Below are positions 21,464 through 30,942 of a stretch of 56,935 bases of DNA, piece by piece (the stretch's first letter is position 1; each line of letters begins with the position of its first letter). Position numbers and translations under genes: made by a program. Source of the stretch: Comamonadaceae bacterium (GTDB lineage: Bacteria; Pseudomonadota; Gammaproteobacteria; Burkholderiales; Burkholderiaceae_C); NCBI GenBank assembly GCA_947478725.1, contig CANJWZ010000027.1, forward strand, positions 1 to 56,935, in the 5' to 3' direction. Under the pieces are notes generated by a model. It was given only the letters and a program-made list of their open reading frames with translations, had not been told where the DNA came from and did no database searches.

Positions 21464-22494
21464 AAGTCTGCCTTCCTGGGGTCCAGCGCATCGCGCAGCG
21501 CATCACCCATAAACGTCAGCAACAGCAGTGTGATGACCAGCACGGCAAAAGTAGACAGCGAAATCCACCATGCATCAATGTTTGCCTTGCCCTGGCTGAG
21601 CAACTCTCCCAGCGAGGGCGTTCCCGGCGGCACCCCCAAACCCAGAAAGTCGAGCGACGTTAACGCCAAAATCGCCGCACTCATGCGAAACGGCAAAAAC
21701 GTGACCACCGGCGTCATGCTGTTGTGCAAAATGTGCCGCCACATGATCTGCAGGTTGCTCACGCCCAGTGCCCGCGCGGCGCGAACATAGTCGAGCTGAC
21801 GGTTGCGTAAAAACTCGGCACGCACATAGTCAGACAAACCCATCCAGCCAAACAAGCTGAGTAAAAACAGCAGCAAGGCGACGCTGGGCGCAAACACGGC
21901 GCTGAAGATGATCAGCAGATACAGCTCGGGCATGGAGCCCCAAATCTCGATAAACCGCTGCGCGACCAGGTCGGTCTTGCCGCCCGCGTAGCCCTGAATC
22001 GCCCCGGTAACCACCCCCAGCACCACGCCAATGAAGGTGAGCGCCAGGCCAAACAGCACACTGAGCCTGAAGCCATAAATCAGCTGCGCCAGCAGGTCGC
22101 GCCCCCGGTCATCGGTGCCCAGCAGGTTGTCGCGTGAGGGGGCCGACGGATTCGGCGACTTGGCAAAGTAATTGATGGTTTTGGGGCCGTAAGGATTGGG
22201 CGGGTAAACCGCCCAGTTGGGCGCCGTTGTCAGCTTGTCTTTGATGAAGGGATCCAGATAATCAGCGGGCGTGGCAAAGTCACCGTCAAAGGTTTTTTCT
22301 GAATAGTCTTTGGCGATCGGAAAGTACAAATTACCTTGGTAGCTCACCACCAGCGGCTTGTCGTTGGACAGCACATCAGCCAACAGGCTGAGCACCACCA
22401 GCGTTGAAAAAACCAACAGGCTCCAAAAGCCGAGCTTGTTCTTTTTAAAGCGCAGCCAGGCGCGTTTGGACGGGGAAAGTGATGCTGTAGCCAT
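21460..22494 (-). CDS. yejE: Peptide ABC transporter permease YejE
   Basis: 344-residue inner-membrane permease of the DppC/OppC type. It has one N-terminal helix (FWSLLVFSTLVVLSLLADVL), a large periplasmic loop with NLYFPIAKDYSEKTFDGDF typical of YejE, and five further helices with the EAA loop (ARALGVSNLQIMWRHILHN). The start MATASLSPSKRAWLRFKKN overlaps the yejB stop as TGATG. Forms the membrane pore with YejB. Confidence 0.94.
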   Translation of the reverse strand: MATASLSPSKRAWLRFKKNKLGFWSLLVFSTLVVLSLLADVLSNDKPLVVSYQGNLYFPIAKDYSEKTFDGDFATPADYLDPFIKDKLTTAPNWAVYPPNPYGPKTINYFAKSPNPSAPSRDNLLGTDDRGRDLLAQLIYGFRLSVLFGLALTFIGVVLGVVTGAIQGYAGGKTDLVAQRFIEIWGSMPELYLLIIFSAVFAPSVALLLFLLSLFGWMGLSDYVRAEFLRNRQLDYVRAARALGVSNLQIMWRHILHNSMTPVVTFLPFRMSAAILALTSLDFLGLGVPPGTPSLGELLSQGKANIDAWWISLSTFAVLVITLLLLTFMGDALRDALDPRKADL

Positions 22495-23528
22495 CAATCG
22501 AACTTCACGCGTGGGTCGACCAGCACATAACAAAGGTCACTGATCAACTTTGTCACCAGCCCGATCAGGGTGAACAGATACAGCGTGCCCAGCACCACCG
22601 GATAGTCGCGCCGAATCACGCTTTCGTAGCTCAGCAAGCCCAGCCCGTCGAGCGAAAACAGCGTTTCAATCAGCAGCGACCCGGTAAAAAACGCGCCCAC
22701 AAAAGCGGCCGGGAAACCCGTGATGATGGGGATCAGCGCATTGCGAAACACGTGCTTGTACAGCACCTGCTTTTCGCTCAAACCCTTGGCGCGTGCCGTC
22801 AGCACGTACTGCTTGCGTATCTCTTCGAGAAACGAGTTTTTTGTCAGCACCGCCGTCACCGCAAAACTGCCCAGCACCATGGCAATGATGGGCAGCGTGA
22901 TGTGCCACAGGTAGTCGGTGATTTTTGCGCCCCAGCTCAGTGTTTCCCAGTTGGGCGATGTCAGCCCGCGCAGCGGAAACCACTGCAATTGCCCACCAAA
23001 CACCACCAGCAGCGCCACACCCAGCACAAAGCCTGGAATGGCATAACCGACCAGCACCAGCAAACTGGTGATGAAGTCAAAGCGCGAGCCCGCCCGCACC
23101 GCCTTGGCAACGCCTAGCGGCACGGCGATCAGATAGCTGATGAAAAACGTCCACAAGCCCAGGCTGATGGAGACCGGCAGCTTTTCCTTGACGAGTTGCC
23201 AGACATCCTTGTTTTGATAAAAGCTCTTGCCCAGGTCAAAGCGCGCAAACTGGCCCAGCATTTGCCAAAAGCGCTCATGCACCGGCTTGTCAAAGCCGTA
23301 CAGCACCTTGATTTCTTCAATCCGTTTTGCATCCACCCCCTGCCTACCCCGGTAGCCCGCGCCTGTCGCGGCGGCGCTTTCACCCCCAGAGTCACGGCCC
23401 TGCAACTGCGCCACCATTTGCTCGACTGGCCCGCCGGGCACAAACTGCACCATCGCAAAGGTCAGCAGCAAGACGCCGAACAGCGTCGGAATCATCAGCA
23501 GCAGGCGTTTGAGGATGTAGCTGGTCAT
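22494..23528 (-). CDS. yejB: Peptide ABC transporter permease YejB
   Basis: 344-residue DppB-type permease (TSYILKRLLLMIPTLFGVLL start, FVPGGPVEQMVAQ), with the YejB-specific insertion rich in glycine and arginine near 50-65, six predicted helices and the EAA motif TARAKGLSEKQVLYKHVFRN. It follows yejA by 12 bases and overlaps yejE, so all four yej genes form one operon. Confidence 0.94.
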   Translation of the reverse strand: MTSYILKRLLLMIPTLFGVLLLTFAMVQFVPGGPVEQMVAQLQGRDSGGESAAATGAGYRGRQGVDAKRIEEIKVLYGFDKPVHERFWQMLGQFARFDLGKSFYQNKDVWQLVKEKLPVSISLGLWTFFISYLIAVPLGVAKAVRAGSRFDFITSLLVLVGYAIPGFVLGVALLVVFGGQLQWFPLRGLTSPNWETLSWGAKITDYLWHITLPIIAMVLGSFAVTAVLTKNSFLEEIRKQYVLTARAKGLSEKQVLYKHVFRNALIPIITGFPAAFVGAFFTGSLLIETLFSLDGLGLLSYESVIRRDYPVVLGTLYLFTLIGLVTKLISDLCYVLVDPRVKFD

Positions 23529-23540
23529 TGCTTGGCCATA

Positions 23541-25349
23541 TTATTTGTTCTTGGCAGACGACCACCAGGTGCTCATCGCCCACATGCCGGCATCGTAGTA
23601 GGGCGGAATCACGGCGGGCAGCACAAATTGCCCCGGCCGGTAGCCAATCAAAAACGCGTCGCCGTAATACTGCGGTACCGAGTAGTGGCCGTGCGTCAAC
23701 ACCCGGTCCAGCGCGCGCATGGCGGCCGACAGCTCGGGCCGGGTCGTGGCCGCCACGATTTTTTGCAGCAGCGCATCAACTGCCGGGTCTGCAATACCCC
23801 AGACATTCGACGAGCCAGGTGTTTTCGCCGCCTCTGAGCCAAAGCGCTCAATCAACTCGCCACCCGGGGATGTCGAGCCAGGCAAGCGGGTGGTGGTCAC
23901 TTCAAAGTCAAACGCGTCCATTTTTTGCTTGGCCAGCGAAAAGTCCACAACTCGGTAGGTCAGCGTGATGCCCAGCTTTTCAAGCGCCTTTTGAAACGGC
24001 CCGACGACCCGAATCAGTGAGGGCTGGTCGTTCAAAAACTCCATCGTGAAAGCCTCGCCCTTGGCGTTGCGCAAAGCACCATCCTTGTATTCCCAGCCGG
24101 CGTCTTTGAGCAGCGCCTGGGCTTTGCGCAGGTTCTCCCGCAGGCTGCCGGGCGGTGCGGTGCTGGCACCCACCGGTACCAGGCCAAAAACTTCAGGCTT
24201 GAGCTTGTCACGCATCGGCTCCAGCAGCGCCAGCTCATCCGGCTTGGGCAGGCCTTCGGCATGAAACTCGCTGTTTGGAAAGTAACCGTTCACCCGCTTG
24301 TAAATGCCGTAAAAAAGCTGGCGGTTCATCCATTCAAAATCCAGTGCCAGGCCAATCGCCTGCCTGACACGAACGTCCTGAAACTTGGGCTTGCGCAGGT
24401 TGAACACATAGCCCTGAAAGTCCCCCGGGTTGCGGTTTTCAAACGCACGCTTGACCAGCTCGCCCGAGGTGAACTGCTTGCCGGTGTACTGCCGGGCCCA
24501 ATTGCGCGAGATGAATTCACGCATGAAGTCGTATTCACCGGCTTTGAGCCCTTCAAAGCGCGAGGTTTCGTCCAGGTAAATCTTGAAGGTGATGCGGTCA
24601 AAGTTGAACTGCCCCTTGCGCGTGGGCAAGTCCGCCGCCCAGTAATTGGCATCGCGCACATAGGTGATGTCGCGGCCCATCTTGTTGTTCGGCAGTTTGT
24701 ACGGGCCCGAGCCTATCGGGATGTCGGCCACGATTTTGTCGAACGGTTTTCCTGACCCCCACTTGGCGCTGAACACCGGCATGCCGCCCACCACCAAGGG
24801 CAGTTCGGGGTTGGGCGTGGCAAAGTCAAAGCGCACCACCCGTTCGCTGACCACCACCACGCCTTTGACCTCCGCATAAATCGTGCGGAACTGCGGCGCA
24901 GCCAGCTTGCTGACCAGCTGGGTGAAGGAGTGCAAAACGTCAGCGGCCAGCACTGGCGAGCCGTCATGAAATTTGGCTTTGGGGTTGAGCCTGAAGGTGG
25001 CTGACAACTTGTCGGGCGCGACGTCCACATCCTCAGCCAACAGGCCGTAGGCTGTGGTGGGCTCTTCTGAATTGCCAACCAGCAGGCTTTCCACCATCAG
25101 CGCGCTGACGCCATAGGGCGCGGTACCGCGCAGGGTAAACGGGTTGAACTTGTCAAAATTCGTCGGCCGTGTGGGCGGCACCATGCGGATCTCGCCGCCC
25201 TTGGGCGCAGCCGGGTTGACATAGCTGAAATGGGTGAAGCCCGCAGCGTATTGGATGTCCCCAAACTGGCCATAGGCGTGCGCCGCCCAGGTGCTGACCG
25301 AACCCATCAAAGAAGCCATCGACATCAGGAAAACCACAAGCAAGCGCAT
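23541..25349 (-). CDS. yejA: Peptide ABC transporter substrate-binding protein YejA
   Basis: 602-residue family-5 extracellular solute-binding protein with a signal peptide ([25 protein letters not shown] approximately). [20 protein letters not shown] and the [11 protein letters not shown] motif are typical of YejA. The ATG at 25349 is taken because the longer frame begins with TTG inside the fabI leader. It is divergent from fabI with about 37 bases between start codons, so one promoter probably lies within the opposite gene. Confidence 0.93.
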   Translation of the reverse strand: MRLLVVFLMSMASLMGSVSTWAAHAYGQFGDIQYAAGFTHFSYVNPAAPKGGEIRMVPPTRPTNFDKFNPFTLRGTAPYGVSALMVESLLVGNSEEPTTAYGLLAEDVDVAPDKLSATFRLNPKAKFHDGSPVLAADVLHSFTQLVSKLAAPQFRTIYAEVKGVVVVSERVVRFDFATPNPELPLVVGGMPVFSAKWGSGKPFDKIVADIPIGSGPYKLPNNKMGRDITYVRDANYWAADLPTRKGQFNFDRITFKIYLDETSRFEGLKAGEYDFMREFISRNWARQYTGKQFTSGELVKRAFENRNPGDFQGYVFNLRKPKFQDVRVRQAIGLALDFEWMNRQLFYGIYKRVNGYFPNSEFHAEGLPKPDELALLEPMRDKLKPEVFGLVPVGASTAPPGSLRENLRKAQALLKDAGWEYKDGALRNAKGEAFTMEFLNDQPSLIRVVGPFQKALEKLGITLTYRVVDFSLAKQKMDAFDFEVTTTRLPGSTSPGGELIERFGSEAAKTPGSSNVWGIADPAVDALLQKIVAATTRPELSAAMRALDRVLTHGHYSVPQYYGDAFLIGYRPGQFVLPAVIPPYYDAGMWAMSTWWSSAKNK

Positions 25350-25386
25350 GTCACAATTCTGCAAGATTTTTCACAAGGAATACGTC

Positions 25387-26184
25387 ATGGGTTTTTTAAA
25401 TGGCAAAAAATTATTGATCACTGGCGTGCTGAGCAACCGCTCGATTGCCTACGGCATCGCCAAAGCCTGCAAAGCGCAGGGCGCTGAGCTGGCCTTTGCT
25501 TATGTGGGCGAGCGCTTCAAGGCGCGCATCACCGAGTTTGCTGCCGACTTTGACTCGACACTGATCTTTGACTGCGACGTGGGCAGCGACGAGCAGATCA
25601 CCCAACTGTTTACCGACCTGTCCAAAGTCTGGCCCACATTCGACGGCTTTGTGCACAGCATTGGCTTTGCGCCGAAAGAAGCGATTTCGGGCGACTTTCT
25701 GGAAGGCCTGTCGCGCGAGGGTTTCAAAATCGCGCACGACATCAGCGCCTACAGCTTTCCGGCCATGGCCAAAGCAGCTCTGCCCTACCTGAATGACAAA
25801 TCAGCCCTGCTGACACTGACTTATCTGGGCGCACTGCGCGTGCTGCCCAACTACAACACCATGGGCCTGGCCAAAGCCAGCCTGGAGGCATCGGTACGCT
25901 ACACGGCAGAATCACTCGGCCCCAAAGGCATACGCGCCAATGGCATCAGCGCCGGGCCCATCAAAACCCTGGCTGCCAGCGGCATTGCAGGTTTTAGCAA
26001 AATATTGGGTGCAGTGGCAGCCGCAGCGCCGATGCGCCGCAACGTGACGATTGAAGAAGTCGGCAACGTGGCAGCGTTTTTGATGAGCGACCTGGCCAGC
26101 GGCGTGACGGCTGAGATCACCTATGTCGACGGCGGCTTCAGCCAAGTGGTGGGCGGGATTGCAGACCCGCTGGCAGCCGCCTGA
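25387..26184 (+). CDS. fabI: Enoyl-[acyl-carrier-protein] reductase (NADH)
   Basis: 265-residue short-chain dehydrogenase that completes each cycle of fatty-acid elongation and is the target of triclosan. Catalytic residues Y146, Y156 and K163 are visible ([20 protein letters not shown]), the NAD site is [15 protein letters not shown]. Length matches E. coli FabI (262). The ATG follows an AAGGAA ribosome site; the longer frame runs into yejA antisense. Confidence 0.97.
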   Translation: MGFLNGKKLLITGVLSNRSIAYGIAKACKAQGAELAFAYVGERFKARITEFAADFDSTLIFDCDVGSDEQITQLFTDLSKVWPTFDGFVHSIGFAPKEAISGDFLEGLSREGFKIAHDISAYSFPAMAKAALPYLNDKSALLTLTYLGALRVLPNYNTMGLAKASLEASVRYTAESLGPKGIRANGISAGPIKTLAASGIAGFSKILGAVAAAAPMRRNVTIEEVGNVAAFLMSDLASGVTAEITYVDGGFSQVVGGIADPLAAA

Positions 26185-26218
26185 GGCTCTGACAATCGCT
26201 TAAAACTGGTTTTTACCC

Positions 26219-27124
26219 ATGAAATCAGCCTCAAAGCCAATCAATACTTGGGCTAGCAGCTATGCAAAACATAGCATATCGGCACTTTTGATCGCTGTCT
26301 TTGGCAGCCTCAGCACCCCCACAGCACTTGGTGCTGACGCTAAACCGCCGCTGATGCTGGCCAATGTGTACCACCCCGGCGTGGCCTTGGCCGACTACTG
26401 GGTGAGTGAAAAATACGATGGCGTGCGCGGCTTTTGGGACGGGCAAAAGCTTCTCACCCGAGGCGGCCAGCTCATTAATGCGCCGGCCTGGTTTACCGCC
26501 AACTGGCCAGCCACACCCATGGACGGCGAACTGTGGGCCGGGCGTGGGCAGTTTCAAAAAGCCGCGTCCACCGTGCGTCAGCAAAGCCCTGACGATGCGG
26601 CTTGGCGCGGCATCCGCTTCATGGTGTTTGACCTGCCCGCCGAGCCTGGCCCGTTTACGGATCGCCTGTCAGCGCTCAACAGCGTGGTCGGCAAACTGGC
26701 CGTGCCCTGGGTGCAAGCCGTGCCGCAAAGCAAGGTCGCCAGCCATGCGGCGCTGCAAAGCCAGCTCAAGCAAATCACCAAAGCTGGTGCTGAAGGTCTG
26801 ATGCTGCACCGGGGCAGCGCCTTGTACAAAGGCGTACGCAATGACGATTTGCTCAAAGTCAAAACCCACGACGATGCCGAGGCCAAAGTTGTCGGGCACA
26901 TCCCCGGCAAAGGCAAATACGCAGACCGGCTCGGTGCGCTGCTGGTGGAAATACCTGGCGCAAACGGCCAGCCAGCCAAGCGGTTCAAGCTGGGGACAGG
27001 CTTGACAGACGCCCAGCGGCAAAACCCGCCGGCCATTGGCAGCCAGGTCACCTACCGCTACCGGGGCCTGACGGACAGCGGCCTGCCCCGATTTGCGAGC
27101 TTCATGCGCTTGCGTGAAGACTGA
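26219..27124 (+). CDS. ATP-dependent DNA ligase, minimal exported type (LigE-like)
   Basis: 301 residues with an N-terminal signal peptide (ALLIAVFGSLSTPTALGA) and a compact ligase core: nucleotidyl lysine K65 in SEKYDGVRGFWDG, then MDGELW (motif III), GLMLHRG (motif IV) and LLKVKTHDDAEA (motif V), ending in an OB fold. Such signal-bearing ligases (Lig E) seal nicks in the periplasm or outside the cell and are linked to uptake of DNA. The region coding the signal peptide contains a perfect 6-bp hairpin at 26259-26275 (GCTATG CAAAA CATAGC) of repeat-like sequence. Confidence 0.88.
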   Translation: MKSASKPINTWASSYAKHSISALLIAVFGSLSTPTALGADAKPPLMLANVYHPGVALADYWVSEKYDGVRGFWDGQKLLTRGGQLINAPAWFTANWPATPMDGELWAGRGQFQKAASTVRQQSPDDAAWRGIRFMVFDLPAEPGPFTDRLSALNSVVGKLAVPWVQAVPQSKVASHAALQSQLKQITKAGAEGLMLHRGSALYKGVRNDDLLKVKTHDDAEAKVVGHIPGKGKYADRLGALLVEIPGANGQPAKRFKLGTGLTDAQRQNPPAIGSQVTYRYRGLTDSGLPRFASFMRLRED

Positions 27125-27138
27125 GGCGCAAGCTTTTT

Positions 27139-27199
27139 GCTATGTATTCAGGAGCTGATCGCCCTTATTTTTATTCGGCTACAGCCCGTTTTGAAGGTA
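27139..27199 (+). repeat. Family-2 repeat downstream of the DNA ligase gene
   Basis: GCTATGTATTCAGGAGCTGA, then CGCCCTTATTTTTATTCGGC, TACAGCCCGTTTTGAAGG. Directly follows the ligase stop codon, same orientation, and fills the gap to the DUF2817 gene. Confidence 0.6.
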
Positions 27200-27206
27200 A
27201 AAACAG

Positions 27207-28331
27207 ATGATGTCAGTTTCCAACGCTTTTTCCAGCAGTTACGCACAGGCGCACATCAAGTTTCTGGACGCTGCGGCCACGGCAGGCTTGGCCGTTCAGT
27301 CACACGCACACCCCCTGAAGGGCCGTGACGGTGAAGACTTGGCGATGGACGTGGCGCATGATGGCCCCACCGATGCGCAAAATCTGCTGATTGTCAGCAG
27401 CGCCTGCCATGGGGTGGAAGGCTATTGCGGCAGCGGTGTGCAGGTGCATGCGCTGCACGATGCCCAGTGGCTTGAAAAAGCACGCGCGTCTGGCACGGCG
27501 GTGCTGTATATCCACGCACTGAACCCCTACGGCTTTTCGCACATTCGCCGCACCACCCATGAAAACGTGGACCTGAACCGCAATTTTCAAGACTTTAGCC
27601 AGCCGCTGCCCGACAACGCGGCCTATCGTGCCCTGCATGCGCTGGTTTTGCCTGAGCAATGGCCGCCTGATGCAGCCAACCAGGCGGCGATTGCAGATTT
27701 CATCGCCACCCAAGGCGCGGCGGCTTTTCAATCAGCCATCACCCAAGGCCAACACGCGTTTGCCGATGGCCTGTTTTACGGCGGCAACAGCGCCACCTGG
27801 AGCAACCAGACCCTGCGCGGCGTGCTGCGCCAGCATGCTGGGGAGGCCAAACACGTCGCATGGATAGACCTGCACACAGGCCTGGGCGCGAGTGGCCATG
27901 GCGAGCGTATTTGGGCGGGCAAAGACGATGCGGTGGCAATTGCACGCGCACGCGACTGGTGGGGTGGTGGCGAAAACGGCAACCCGGCCACGCCCATCAC
28001 CTCGATCTACGACGGCTCATCCACCTCCGCGTTTTTAACCGGCCTGATGTGGCACGCCATCAGCCAGGAAGCGCCCCAAGCCGACTACACCGGCATCGCC
28101 ATGGAATACGGCACGGTGCCCGTGCTGGACGTGATCACAGCCCTGCGCGCCGAGCACTGGCTGAACAACCACCCGGAAGCGCCTGCAGAGCTGGCCCGGC
28201 AGATCAAGGCGCAAATGATGACCGCCTTTTATACAGACACGGACCTGTGGCGCGGCCAGATCATCAGCCAGGCGCGGCAGGCGATGTTTCAGGCGGTGGA
28301 TGGGCTGACGCGCGCCGAAACGTCAAATTGA
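27207..28331 (+). CDS. DUF2817 / M14-like metallopeptidase
   Basis: 374 residues of the DUF2817 group of zinc carboxypeptidase-like enzymes. Zinc-site features are SACHGVEGYCGS (H..E) and ENVDLNRNF, later WIDLHTGLG as third ligand and an EYGTVPVLDV segment carrying the general base. No signal peptide, so probably cytosolic; natural substrate unknown. The start could be either of two adjacent ATGs (27207/27210). The last 68 bases overlap the convergent alkB gene. Confidence 0.85.
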   Translation: MMSVSNAFSSSYAQAHIKFLDAAATAGLAVQSHAHPLKGRDGEDLAMDVAHDGPTDAQNLLIVSSACHGVEGYCGSGVQVHALHDAQWLEKARASGTAVLYIHALNPYGFSHIRRTTHENVDLNRNFQDFSQPLPDNAAYRALHALVLPEQWPPDAANQAAIADFIATQGAAAFQSAITQGQHAFADGLFYGGNSATWSNQTLRGVLRQHAGEAKHVAWIDLHTGLGASGHGERIWAGKDDAVAIARARDWWGGGENGNPATPITSIYDGSSTSAFLTGLMWHAISQEAPQADYTGIAMEYGTVPVLDVITALRAEHWLNNHPEAPAELARQIKAQMMTAFYTDTDLWRGQIISQARQAMFQAVDGLTRAETSN

Positions 28332-28956
28332 TGCGTCGTCTGCCCAGCTGGGCATGTTCACCGTCTGCCAGCGGCATCACCCCATGAAAGGCAAGCCGCG
28401 CCGGCCCGCCCCACACCAGCACGTCGCCGTGCGCCAGCCGCAGCCGCTGCGGCTTGTCACTGCGCTTTGGCCCACCGAATAAAAACACGACAGGCAGACC
28501 CAGCGATACCGACACGATGGGCTGCGCAAAATCTTTTTCGTCCCGGTCTTGATGCAAGCTCATCTGGGCGCTGGGCAGGTACTGGTTGATCAGGCAAGCA
28601 TCTGGCTCAAAGCCCGGGTAGCCTGCTGTCGCAGCAGCCTGCGCGGCCAGCTCAAGCCAGATGGCAGGCATGGCTGGCCAGGCCTTCCCAGTCAGCGGGT
28701 CTTGCTGCACATAACGGTAGCCCCAGGCGTCAGACGTCCAGCCCCACCGGCCGCAGTTGCTCATGGCCACAGACATGGCGCGTCCGCCGGGGGTTTGCAA
28801 GTGCCGAAGCGCTGCCTGAGCCGTGATCTGGTCAACACAGGTCATCAGCGCCTGCGACTGCGCGCTGGCAAAGCCGCGCAACAGCACGGCACCGGGCGCT
28901 ATGGGCAAACAGCTTGGGACTGCGTCGAAAAAGGTTTCAAACAGGTCGCGGGTCAT
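28264..28956 (-). CDS. alkB: DNA oxidative demethylase AlkB
   Basis: 230-residue Fe(II)/2-oxoglutarate dioxygenase repairing 1-methyladenine and 3-methylcytosine. Iron ligands H135, D137 (HQDRDE) and H191 (FHGV) and the 2-oxoglutarate arginines in RRRINLTFR are present. Length is close to E. coli AlkB (216); the last 15 residues form an extra proline-rich tail in the region that overlaps the DUF2817 gene. Confidence 0.93.
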   Translation of the reverse strand: MTRDLFETFFDAVPSCLPIAPGAVLLRGFASAQSQALMTCVDQITAQAALRHLQTPGGRAMSVAMSNCGRWGWTSDAWGYRYVQQDPLTGKAWPAMPAIWLELAAQAAATAGYPGFEPDACLINQYLPSAQMSLHQDRDEKDFAQPIVSVSLGLPVVFLFGGPKRSDKPQRLRLAHGDVLVWGGPARLAFHGVMPLADGEHAQLGRRRINLTFRRASAHPPPETSPAAPG

Positions 28957-29050
28957 GGGAGGGCCATGTTAGCGTCAGGCCTTATGGTCACCGGATGGGC
29001 TTGGCGATGTCTTCGACATTCAGGACGATGACCCGGGCGCCCAAATATAT

Positions 29051-29064
29051 TTGATACAAATCAA
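29051..29064. promoter_or_regulatory. Perfect FNR/ANR binding site
   Basis: TTGATACAAATCAA matches the TTGAT-N4-ATCAA consensus at every defined base. It lies about 157 bases before the small gene at 29221 and 95 bases before the divergent alkB start. If used as a class II site, transcription of the small gene would begin near 29099. The remainder of 28957-29220 contains no gene. Confidence 0.7.
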
Positions 29065-29220
29065 TAAAGATGTAATTTTCTGATTTGTAGGTGCGGCACG
29101 ATAGACAAGATGACACTGGCCTCCCCATAATTCTGAAATATGAGTGTTGCGGCAAGCGTTAAGCATCAAACATGCGCAAAGACGGCCACGCACGGAACGT
29201 CCACATGAAGGAATGCACCA

Positions 29221-29475
29221 ATGAACCAAATAAAAAAAGCGCGCAGACTGATCGAAGCCAACCCGGAGTCAGGTGCAGCCAAGATACTGGCCAAGCTGGT
29301 TCGCGCGCTTGAATCTGACGAAAAGTTTGCCCTGGCTGATTTGTACGACCTGAGCTATGACGACTTTGACATTGCCATCGGCATCCTGAAGGAATGGCGA
29401 CTGGACCGCTACTTCGCTGGCAAAGTCAAGCTGCATGACCTGTCTTTGCAAATGGCCAGCATGGCTCGAAACTGA
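29221..29475 (+). CDS. Small conserved hypothetical protein behind an FNR box
   Basis: 84-residue, soluble, mainly helical, acidic/basic mixed protein (MNQIKKARRLIEANPESGAA; ALADLYDLSYDDFDIAIGIL; EWRLDRYF). I do not recognise a characterised family. A GAAGGAA ribosome site precedes the ATG by about 9 bases. The upstream FNR/ANR box predicts induction under low oxygen. rhlE follows 60 bases later with its own start. Confidence 0.7.
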   Translation: MNQIKKARRLIEANPESGAAKILAKLVRALESDEKFALADLYDLSYDDFDIAIGILKEWRLDRYFAGKVKLHDLSLQMASMARN

Positions 29476-29535
29476 AACGACCGCAAGCCCCTTTGGGGCC
29501 AGGGCCGGCTTGGGGCTGGCGCTTAAACTCATCGC

Positions 29536-30789
29536 ATGCCATTTACCCCACTGGGCCTTGCGCCCGCGCTTTTGCCGTTGCTGTTACGCGCCCTGCACGA
29601 CAAAGGCTACACCGAGCCCACCCCCATCCAATCCTTGGCAGTACCAGCACTGCTGTCAGGGCGCGATGTGCTGGCGTCGGCGCAAACCGGTTCCGGCAAA
29701 ACAGCCGCCTTTGCCCTGCCGCTGCTGCAGCGAATTCACGATTTACCAAGCCGCGCTGGCCGCACCACGTCCGCGCTGATTTTGGTGCCCACGCGTGAGC
29801 TGGCCGCGCAGGTTGGTGAAGCGCTGGTGAGCCTTGGCAAATACCTGCCACAGAAAATCAAGGTAGCGGTGGTGTTTGGCGGCGTGTCCATCAACCCGCA
29901 AATGATGCACCTGCGCGGCGGTGCCGATGTGGTGGTGGCCACGCCGGGGCGGCTGATCGACCTGATAGACCACAACGCGCTGAGCCTGGCGCATGTCAAA
30001 ACCCTGGTGCTGGACGAGGCCGACAAGCTGCTCGACATGGGCTTTGCCGACGAGCTGGCCCGCATCGTGGCGCTGCTGCCCGGCAAACGGCAAAACGCCT
30101 TGTTTTCAGCCACCTTTGCGCCCGCCATTGAGGCGCTGGCAGCAGCCATGATGCATGAGCCCCTGCGCATAGAAATCAAGCCTGAGCCTGAGACCGTCTT
30201 GCCGATCACCCAGCGCGCGATGGCGGTGGATGCAGCCAAACGCACCCAGCTGCTGCGCCACTTGGTGCAAACTGAAAAATGGCAGCGGGTGCTGGTATTT
30301 GTGGCCACCAAACACGCCGCAGAAATGGTGGCCGACAAGCTGCGCAAGGCCGACATCAACGCCGAACCTTTTCACGGCGAGCTCAGCCAAGGCAAACGCA
30401 GCCAGGTGCTGATGGACTTCAAAGCCAAGGCGGTTCAGGTCGTCGTCGCCACAGACGTCGCCGCACGCGGGCTGGACATCAGCGCCCTGCCAGTCGTCGT
30501 CAACTACGACCTGCCCCGCTCAGCCACCGACTACACCCACCGCATTGGCCGCACCGGGCGCGCTGGCGTGAGCGGCATCGCCGTCAGTTTTGTGAGCGCA
30601 GCCACTGCGGCGCATTTCAGGCTGATTGAAAAGCGGCATGCAATCAAGCTGGAGCTGGAGCAAGTTCTCGGGTTTGAGCCGGTAGAAGCCGCGCCTGTGA
30701 ACGCGGCCGATCCGCAAGGGACGGGGGGCGTGAAGGGGAAGCGGCCTAGCAAGAAGGATAAGTTGCGGGCTGCTACCGAAGCTGGCTAG
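29536..30789 (+). CDS. rhlE: DEAD-box RNA helicase RhlE
   Basis: 417-residue ATP-dependent RNA helicase. Motifs in order: Q motif (GYTEPTPIQ), I AQTGSGKT (49-56), Ia PTRELA, Ib TPGRL, II DEAD (160-163), III SAT, V ARGLDI, VI HRIGRTGRAG. Short basic C-terminal tail (KGKRPSKKDKL). Helps ribosome assembly or RNA decay, commonly cold-linked; a glycine-rich RRM protein is convergent just downstream. Confidence 0.93.
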   Translation: MPFTPLGLAPALLPLLLRALHDKGYTEPTPIQSLAVPALLSGRDVLASAQTGSGKTAAFALPLLQRIHDLPSRAGRTTSALILVPTRELAAQVGEALVSLGKYLPQKIKVAVVFGGVSINPQMMHLRGGADVVVATPGRLIDLIDHNALSLAHVKTLVLDEADKLLDMGFADELARIVALLPGKRQNALFSATFAPAIEALAAAMMHEPLRIEIKPEPETVLPITQRAMAVDAAKRTQLLRHLVQTEKWQRVLVFVATKHAAEMVADKLRKADINAEPFHGELSQGKRSQVLMDFKAKAVQVVVATDVAARGLDISALPVVVNYDLPRSATDYTHRIGRTGRAGVSGIAVSFVSAATAAHFRLIEKRHAIKLELEQVLGFEPVEAAPVNAADPQGTGGVKGKRPSKKDKLRAATEAG

Positions 30790-30863
30790 CTTCGAGTCTT
30801 CTCACCGCGGGGTATTGATAAATCCGACAGGACCAAAAAATATGACTGCTGTCAGCCCAAAGC

Positions 30864-30925
30864 AAAAAGGCCCCAAAACCGAAGTCTTGAAGCCTTTTAA
30901 AGCGTCTTCAGCGCGAAGCTGAAGA
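30864..30925 (-). terminator. Terminator region of the RRM protein gene
   Basis: Two hairpins on the minus strand after the RRM gene stop: an 8-bp stem 30905-30912/30918-30925 with a 5-base loop, and farther on a longer imperfect one with an AAAAGGC/GCCTTTTT closing stem (30864-30900) ending in a T-run. Confidence 0.5.
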
Positions 30926-30942
30926 ACAAGGGTTACGAGGGC

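Noticed and set aside
28264..28331. Overlap of the DUF2817 and alkB 3' ends as a sign of frameshift
   Set aside because: Both proteins retain complete family motifs before the overlap; alkB merely has a short extra tail.
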